Below the pieces are notes generated by a model. It did no database searches. It was not told the origin of the DNA and was given only the letters and a program-made list of their open reading frames with translations. A DNA stretch of 11,779 nucleotides from Rhizobium sp. Q54. Lineage in GTDB: Bacteria > Pseudomonadota > Alphaproteobacteria > Rhizobiales > Beijerinckiaceae. The stretch lies in NCBI GenBank assembly GCA_945901195.1, contig CAMDKB010000100.1:1-11779 (forward strand), written 5' to 3'. This document shows positions 7,549 to 11,779 of the stretch, in pieces. A program made the translations under genes and the position numbers. The stretch's first letter is position 1; each line of letters opens with the position of its first letter.

Positions 7549-9925
7549 GAACTGCCGCGAAAGCACCAGATTGAACAAGCGTCCGAGCAAGCGTGAAAGG
7601 GCAATCGCACCAGCCAGACCCGATGGCTTGCCGTCCCGCGAAGACATTCTCGCCTTTATCGCGCGTGAAAGTGCGCAAGCCAAATCGCTGGGCAAAGCCA
7701 ATCCAGGCAAGATCGGCAAGCGTGAAATCGCCCGCGCCTTCGATTTGAAGGGCGATAACCGCATCGCGCTCAAACGCCAGCTGCGCGACCTGCAGGACGA
7801 GGGCCAGATCGAAAAGCGCGGCAAGCACGTGCATAAAACGGGCGAGCTGCCGCCTGTCCTCATGTGTGACATCATCACCAGGGATTCCGATGGCGAACTG
7901 ATCGCGGTTCCCACTGAATGGGATGAGGAAACGCAGGGCACACCGCCACGGATCACGATTCTGACACGCAGCAAGCCACGCCCAGGCGAGCCCGTGCCGG
8001 GTGTCGGCGACCGGGCGCTGGTGCGCACTGAGCGCGAAGAGGAGGCAGGGGCCGGCCCACAAGTGCGCGGACGCGTCATCAAGCTTTTGGCGAAAGCCAG
8101 AGCGCGCACGCTGGGTATTTTTCGCGCCACGCCCAACGGAGGCGGCCGCATCGTTCCAGTTGATAAAAAGGCTTTGGGACGCGAGATCAGCGTTGCGGCG
8201 GGCGCGGAAGGGGACGCGCAGGATGGTGAACTTGTCGCCATTGATGTCATGCGTGAGGGCCGCTTTGGCGCGCCCCGCGCCAAGGTGCGCGAACGTATCG
8301 GACGTGTTGATAGCGAGAAAGCAATTTCGCTGATCGCCATTCACACGCACGGCATACCCAGTCTCTTCCGCCCGGAAACCATTGCCGAAGCCGACAAGGC
8401 GCGTCCCGCAACGATGAAGGATCGCGAGGATTGGCGGGCTTTGCCGCTGGTCACCATCGATCCGGCGGACGCGAAGGATCACGACGACGCCGTCCATGCC
8501 CAGCCAGATGATAATCCCGAAAATCCCGGCGGGTTTGTTCTCACCGTCGCCATTGCGGACGTGGCCGCTTATGTGAAGCCCGGTTCTGCGCTGGATCGCG
8601 AAGCGCTGGACCGGGGTAATTCCGTTTATTTTCCTGATCGCGTTGTTCCCATGCTGCCCGAGCGCATTTCGAACGATCTGTGTTCCTTGCGCCCGCTGCA
8701 GGACCGCCCGGCGCTCGCCGTACGCATGACGATTGCAAAAGATGGCCGCAAATTGCACCATTCCTTTCATCGCATCATGATGCGTTCAGCCGCAAAGCTT
8801 GCTTATCCTCAAGCACAGGCGGCGATAGACGGAAACAAGGACGAAACAACAGCCCCGTTGCTAGATGATGTTCTCATCCCTTTGTGGGATGCTTATGCGG
8901 CGCTGAAAATAGCGCGTGAACAGCGTCATCCACTCGATCTTGAATTGCCGGAACGCAAGATTCTTTTAAAGGACAATGGCGCCGTCGATCGCGTCATCGT
9001 GCCACCACGTCTTGATGCGCACAAGCTGATCGAGGAATTCATGATCCTCGCCAATGTCGCGGCGGCCGAAACGCTGGAAGCCAAATCGCAACCGCTGATC
9101 TATCGCGCGCATGACGAACCATCGATCGAGAAATTGCGCGCATTGTCAGAGTTTCTGGCCACCATCGGCATCAAGCTCGCCAAGGGCCAGGTGATGCGTC
9201 CCCAACATTTCAACGGCATTCTGGCGCGTGTGAAAGGGACGGAACACGAAAATATCGTCAATCAGGTTGTCCTGCGTTCGCAGGCGCAGGCTGTTTATGT
9301 CAGCGAGAATTATGGGCATTTCGGGCTCAACCTGCGCAAGTACGCGCATTTTACATCGCCCATTCGCCGTTATTCCGATCTCATCGTCCATCGTGGACTT
9401 GTTCGCGCCCTGCATTTTGGGGAAGGCGCGCTGCCGCAAATGACGGTGGGCGAACTGGCCGAGATTGCCTCACGTATTTCGGCGGCCGAGCGACGCGCCA
9501 TGGCGGCCGAGCGCGAAACGACCGACAGATTGATCGCAACCTATCTCAAGGACCAGATCGGAGCTTCCTTTGAAGCGAGCATTTCCGGCGTTACTCGCGC
9601 AGGTTTGTTTGTGAAGCTCGATGAAACCGGCGCAGACGGTTTCGTGCCTGCGGCCACATTGGGCCGCGAACGCTACAATTACGACGAATCCTTGCATGCC
9701 ATGGTCGCGACACGCACCGGCGAAATGTATCGCCTTGGCGATCACGTCAACGTGAAGCTTGTGGAGGCTGCGCCCCTTGCCGGCGCATTGCGGTTTGAAA
9801 TGCTGAGCGAGGGCGCGACGCGCACCCGCGCGACAACTGCGGCCAAAACGCCCAGAAGCGGGTGGCGCGACAACAAGCCCCCTTCACGCAAAGGCCCACG
9901 AAAGCCACATAAGCGGCAACGGTGA
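7526..9925 (+). CDS. rnr: Ribonuclease R (RNB/RNase II family 3'-5' exoribonuclease)
   Basis: RNase R degrades structured RNA processively 3' to 5' and acts in mRNA, rRNA and tRNA quality control. The frame gives 799 aa from the ATG at 7526, within the usual range. Order of parts, numbered from that ATG: N-terminal winged-helix region at about 35-95 (LPSREDILAFI, KREIARAF); cold-shock/OB region at about 100-240; RNB catalytic domain at about 300-640 with D312, D318, D320 and D321 (IDPADAKDHDDAV), the magnesium-binding set, and YAHFTSPIRRYSDLIVHR at 606-623; S1 domain from about 679 to 762; short basic tail (KGPRKPHKRQR). The start is uncertain: ATG 7526, ATG 7547 and TTG 7571 are all possible, and the TTG form (then NKRPSKRERA) has the most family-like N-terminus, but none has a good ribosome site nearby. 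The DUF983 gene follows 15 bases after the stop. Confidence 0.95.
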   Translation: MRATSGRMNCRESTRLNKRPSKRERAIAPARPDGLPSREDILAFIARESAQAKSLGKANPGKIGKREIARAFDLKGDNRIALKRQLRDLQDEGQIEKRGKHVHKTGELPPVLMCDIITRDSDGELIAVPTEWDEETQGTPPRITILTRSKPRPGEPVPGVGDRALVRTEREEEAGAGPQVRGRVIKLLAKARARTLGIFRATPNGGGRIVPVDKKALGREISVAAGAEGDAQDGELVAIDVMREGRFGAPRAKVRERIGRVDSEKAISLIAIHTHGIPSLFRPETIAEADKARPATMKDREDWRALPLVTIDPADAKDHDDAVHAQPDDNPENPGGFVLTVAIADVAAYVKPGSALDREALDRGNSVYFPDRVVPMLPERISNDLCSLRPLQDRPALAVRMTIAKDGRKLHHSFHRIMMRSAAKLAYPQAQAAIDGNKDETTAPLLDDVLIPLWDAYAALKIAREQRHPLDLELPERKILLKDNGAVDRVIVPPRLDAHKLIEEFMILANVAAAETLEAKSQPLIYRAHDEPSIEKLRALSEFLATIGIKLAKGQVMRPQHFNGILARVKGTEHENIVNQVVLRSQAQAVYVSENYGHFGLNLRKYAHFTSPIRRYSDLIVHRGLVRALHFGEGALPQMTVGELAEIASRISAAERRAMAAERETTDRLIATYLKDQIGASFEASISGVTRAGLFVKLDETGADGFVPAATLGRERYNYDESLHAMVATRTGEMYRLGDHVNVKLVEAAPLAGALRFEMLSEGATRTRATTAAKTPRSGWRDNKPPSRKGPRKPHKRQR

Positions 9926-9940
9926 GCCCCGGAGCCCAGG

Positions 9941-10396
9941 ATGCCCAACGCTGACAATTCGTTCAATCGCAATAATTCCGAAATGGAGCAGCCACGAGAC
10001 TGGTGGCAAGCGGCCAAGCGTGGCTTTTTGGGCCGCTGCCCCCATTGCAACGAAGGCAAGTTGTTTGGCGCTTATCTCAAGCCGGTAAACGCGTGTGAGG
10101 TGTGTGGTGAAGAGATGCATCATCACCGAGCCGACGACGCTCCCCCCTATCTGACGATCCTTTTTGTCGGCCATCTCGTGGGGGCGGCGATGCTGTTTAC
10201 CCACGAACGCGGCTGGACCATGTCAGTATGGACCGAAGCCCTGCTTTGGCCCCTGGTGGGCCTTGTCCTCTGCCTGTGGTTTCTGCCGCGCTTCAAAGGG
10301 GCCTTGATTGCTTATCAATGGGCGCTCAGAATGCACGGGTTCGCTACGGCGTCGCCATCCCGGTCGCCAGCACAGATGATATCGAATCCAGCGTGA
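9941..10396 (+). CDS. DUF983 family zinc-ribbon membrane protein
   Basis: A small protein of 151 aa and unknown biochemical role. It matches DUF983: a short N-terminal region, then GRCPHCNEGKLF (31-42) and CEVCG (52-56), giving four cysteines C33, C36, C52, C55 that should bind zinc, followed by the family signature ADDAPPYLTI (64-73). Two membrane segments are visible at about 70-87 and 98-116, so the zinc ribbon is probably on the cytoplasmic side. GGAG at 9931-9934 lies 6 bases before the ATG at 9941; a second ATG at 9983 would also give a sensible start. It sits between rnr and a NUDIX gene, an order I recall as conserved in Hyphomicrobiales, which suggests co-transcription but does not show the function. 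Confidence 0.9.
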   Translation: MPNADNSFNRNNSEMEQPRDWWQAAKRGFLGRCPHCNEGKLFGAYLKPVNACEVCGEEMHHHRADDAPPYLTILFVGHLVGAAMLFTHERGWTMSVWTEALLWPLVGLVLCLWFLPRFKGALIAYQWALRMHGFATASPSRSPAQMISNPA

Positions 10397-11154
10397 CAGA
10401 CACTCAACAGACCCGTCCAGGCTTCACTCACCATCTGCAGGAAGAAATCTGGCCCCGCATTCGCGGCCTCCAGCCCAACGGCGTGCGCGCCATTCCCGCG
10501 GCAACGCTGATCCTGATCGACCGCACCGAAGCAAAGCCCAAGGTTTTGATGGGCCGTCGTAATCCGTCGGATCGATTCATGCCTAACAAATTTGTCTTTC
10601 CCGGCGGCAGGGTAGACCCTGCCGACGCCTTGATGAATGTGTCGGGGGCATTGTCCGGCCCTGCCGAGCGGCGGCTGCAGACAGTGCGGGGCAAGGCTTT
10701 CGCCCGTTCGCTGCCACTGGCCGCAATTCGCGAGACGTTCGAGGAAACCGGACTGGTCATTGGCACCAAGGAATTCGGTGCGCCGGAAGGCTCGCCTGAA
10801 GGCGGCTGGCGCAATTTCACGGCCCACGGCGCTTTTCCCGATCTTGGAGCCATTCATTTTGTCGGTCGCGCAACTACACCTCCCAGGCTTCCACGCCGCT
10901 ATGACACGATCTTTCTGGCTGTCGAGGCGACCAATATCGTGGCTCGCGAGGAGGGCGCCGTCGGTCCCGACAAGGAACTGGTTGAACTGGTGTGGGTGCC
11001 CATAGCGGAAGCCTACGCGATGGAATTGCCAACAATCACGGCCGTGATCCTGCGTGAGCTGGAAGTGCGCATGGCCCAAGGCCTGCCGCATGAGGCGCCG
11101 GTGCCGTGGTACCGCGTGCGTCATCCCAAGGGCTGGGAACGCATTTCCATGTGA
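10393..11154 (+). CDS. NUDIX hydrolase (CoA-diphosphatase/NUDT19-like, split Nudix box)
   Basis: NUDIX enzymes hydrolyse compounds of the form nucleoside diphosphate linked to a moiety X, using metal-bound glutamates. The GTG at 10393 overlaps the DUF983 stop codon (GTGA), giving 253 aa with probable translational coupling; an ATG at 10228 in the same frame would overlap DUF983 by 169 bases and is unlikely. The Nudix motif is split: KFVFPGGRVDPAD (66-78), then about 27 extra residues, then AAIRETFEETGL (110-121) with R113, E114, E117, E118 and G120 present. The first glutamate of the usual box is D78. This insertion resembles NUDT19/CoA-pyrophosphatase-like members, but substrate assignment is inference. 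The protein ends in a conserved-looking basic WYRVRHPKGWERISM. It is likely the last gene of the rnr unit. Confidence 0.88.
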   Translation: MTDTQQTRPGFTHHLQEEIWPRIRGLQPNGVRAIPAATLILIDRTEAKPKVLMGRRNPSDRFMPNKFVFPGGRVDPADALMNVSGALSGPAERRLQTVRGKAFARSLPLAAIRETFEETGLVIGTKEFGAPEGSPEGGWRNFTAHGAFPDLGAIHFVGRATTPPRLPRRYDTIFLAVEATNIVAREEGAVGPDKELVELVWVPIAEAYAMELPTITAVILRELEVRMAQGLPHEAPVPWYRVRHPKGWERISM

Positions 11155-11169
11155 GTTTTGAAGAATGTG

Positions 11170-11201
11170 CGTTTTGAGACGCGATAGCGCGTCTGAAAAC
11201 G
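11170..11201 (+). terminator. Long hairpin after the NUDIX gene
   Basis: GTTTTGAGACGCG (11171-11183) and CGCGTCTGAAAAC (11188-11200) pair over 13 positions with one G-G mismatch and a 4-base loop; C11170-G11201 extends it. It lies 15 bases after the NUDIX stop. No T-run follows, so it is either a U-less terminator, a 3'-end stabiliser, or a palindromic repeat element. Confidence 0.5.
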
Positions 11202-11394
11202 TTCATCTGCCTAGAGATTGACCAATATTCGTATTTCAACGATCACATTTACCACTTCTTTGCCAACGCCAGAAGATTACAGCCGCGTTAAATATTTTCG
11301 TCAGGTTTGTCGGCTGATATGCGTCGATCCGCTTCCCTGATCCAGTCTCCGGTGGCGGCCCGGCGGACGGACGAATTTTCTAAAGGCGTTTCAG

Positions 11395-11649
11395 ATGGAT
11401 CGACAAACATCAGATATGGACCACACTACGGTTCGCAATTTACCCTCTAGCTTGCGTCTCTTTCACCGCGACCAATCCGGCGCAACGGCGTTGATTTTCG
11501 CTCTGTGCTTTATGGCCCTTTTCGGATCCATCGGACTTGCCGTCGAATACAGCCGCGCCGTCCAGCTGAGCGAATCCGTGCAGACGATACTGGATGGCGC
11601 AGTTTTGGCCGGAGCCAATGCGAACGCGCAATTATACCATCTCCCTTGA
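11395..11649 (+). CDS. TadE/TadG-like pilus assembly protein, N-terminal fragment cut by an IS (probable pseudogene)
   Basis: The 84-aa frame begins with ATG at 11395 preceded by AAAGG (11382-11386, 8 bases). Residues 24-75 read as the N-terminus of Tad (Flp) pilus minor pilin-like proteins: a basic HRDQSGATA stretch, a single hydrophobic helix at about 28-50, then EYSRAVQLSESVQTILDGAVLAGA. Full TadE proteins are about 150-200 aa and TadG proteins with a von Willebrand domain 400 or more, so this copy lacks most of the protein. Native sequence appears to run to Q79; the last five residues and the stop come from the adjoining insertion sequence. TadE/TadG proteins are inner-membrane anchored and take part in assembling Flp pili. 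No other tad genes are in the window. The fragment is probably non-functional; a signal-anchor peptide could still be made. Confidence 0.72.
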   Translation: MDRQTSDMDHTTVRNLPSSLRLFHRDQSGATALIFALCFMALFGSIGLAVEYSRAVQLSESVQTILDGAVLAGANANAQLYHLP

Positions 11650-11779
11650 TGCGTGACTCGTTCTGGCTATCCAAATCAGTCGGTGTCTGATTCATTCGTG
11701 GCGAACGAGGAGGTTCGTCATGTCTTTGCCTATTCCCCTGCGCGCGGATTTCGACGCGAAAACGCTTCGGAGTTTGGCG
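11634..11779 (+). mobile_element. Left end of an IS630-family insertion sequence (runs off the window)
   Basis: The tad-like frame breaks near 11632-11636, where two TA dinucleotides occur; IS630/Tc1-type elements insert at TA and duplicate it, so the element probably begins just after one of them. The leader holds a 6-bp stem AATCAG/CTGATT (11674-11679 with 11687-11692), of a kind that often shields transposase genes from outside transcription. A transposase start follows at 11720. The exact end and its inverted repeat cannot be confirmed without the right end. Confidence 0.62.
11720..11779 (+). CDS. IS630-family transposase, first 20 codons
   Basis: ATG at 11720 is preceded by an excellent ribosome site, GAGGAGG (11707-11713, 6 bases away). 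The 20 visible residues, starting MSLPIPLRADFDAKTLRSLA, resemble the N-terminus of alphaproteobacterial IS630-family transposases, which typically begin with PIxLRxDFDAxxLRxLA before a helix-turn-helix region. The DDE catalytic part lies beyond the window. The call rests on a short match recognised from memory and on the insertion context. Confidence 0.65.
   Translation, partial: MSLPIPLRADFDAKTLRSLA

Noticed and set aside
7493..8770. 425-codon minus-strand frame inside rnr
   Set aside because: Antisense shadow of rnr with no family signature.
10228..10392. 55-residue N-terminal extension of the NUDIX protein from an ATG at 10228
   Set aside because: It would overlap most of the second half of DUF983 in another frame, while the GTG at 10393 overlaps the DUF983 stop in the classic coupled manner.

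Overview
The window looks like a chromosomal segment of an alphaproteobacterium, probably Hyphomicrobiales (Rhizobiales). The reasons are the protein sequences (TopA with a lysine/alanine-rich tail, RNase R, DUF983 protein, Tex), moderately high GC, and the gene set topA / rnr / DUF983 / NUDIX, an order I recall from that group. Most of the window is housekeeping nucleic-acid metabolism. I did not find a convincing new defence or biosynthetic system.

Layout, left to right. (1) 1-420, minus strand: a membrane fatty-acid hydroxylase / sterol-desaturase-like protein that runs off the left edge. It is divergent from topA across a 258-base intergenic region. (2) 679-3597, plus: topA, DNA topoisomerase I. 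(3) 3598-3951: a 354-base non-coding gap containing several small inverted repeats. (4) 3952-6297, plus: tex, an RNA-binding transcription accessory protein. (5) 6372-7349, minus: an orphan periplasmic tricarboxylate-type (Bug/TctC) solute receptor, convergent with tex. A hairpin followed by a T-run (on its own strand) lies between the two. (6) 7526-9925, plus: rnr (RNase R), then a DUF983 zinc-ribbon membrane protein (15 bases later) and a NUDIX hydrolase whose GTG start overlaps the DUF983 stop. These three look like one transcription unit, with a long hairpin shortly after the last gene. (7) 11395-11649, plus: the N-terminus of a TadE/TadG-like pilus assembly protein that ends abruptly. (8) From about 11634 to the right edge: the left end of an IS630-family insertion sequence with the first 20 codons of its transposase.

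Functional links: topA (supercoiling), tex (RNA-associated transcription factor) and rnr (RNA decay) are core information-processing genes. The hydroxylase, the Bug receptor and the Tad fragment/IS at the flanks and in the middle look like later rearrangements of a conserved neighbourhood. The most useful points for follow-up are the IS630 disruption of the tad-like gene, the unusual translation start region of rnr, the tex/Bug insertion between topA and rnr, and the overlapping alternative stem-loops upstream of tex.
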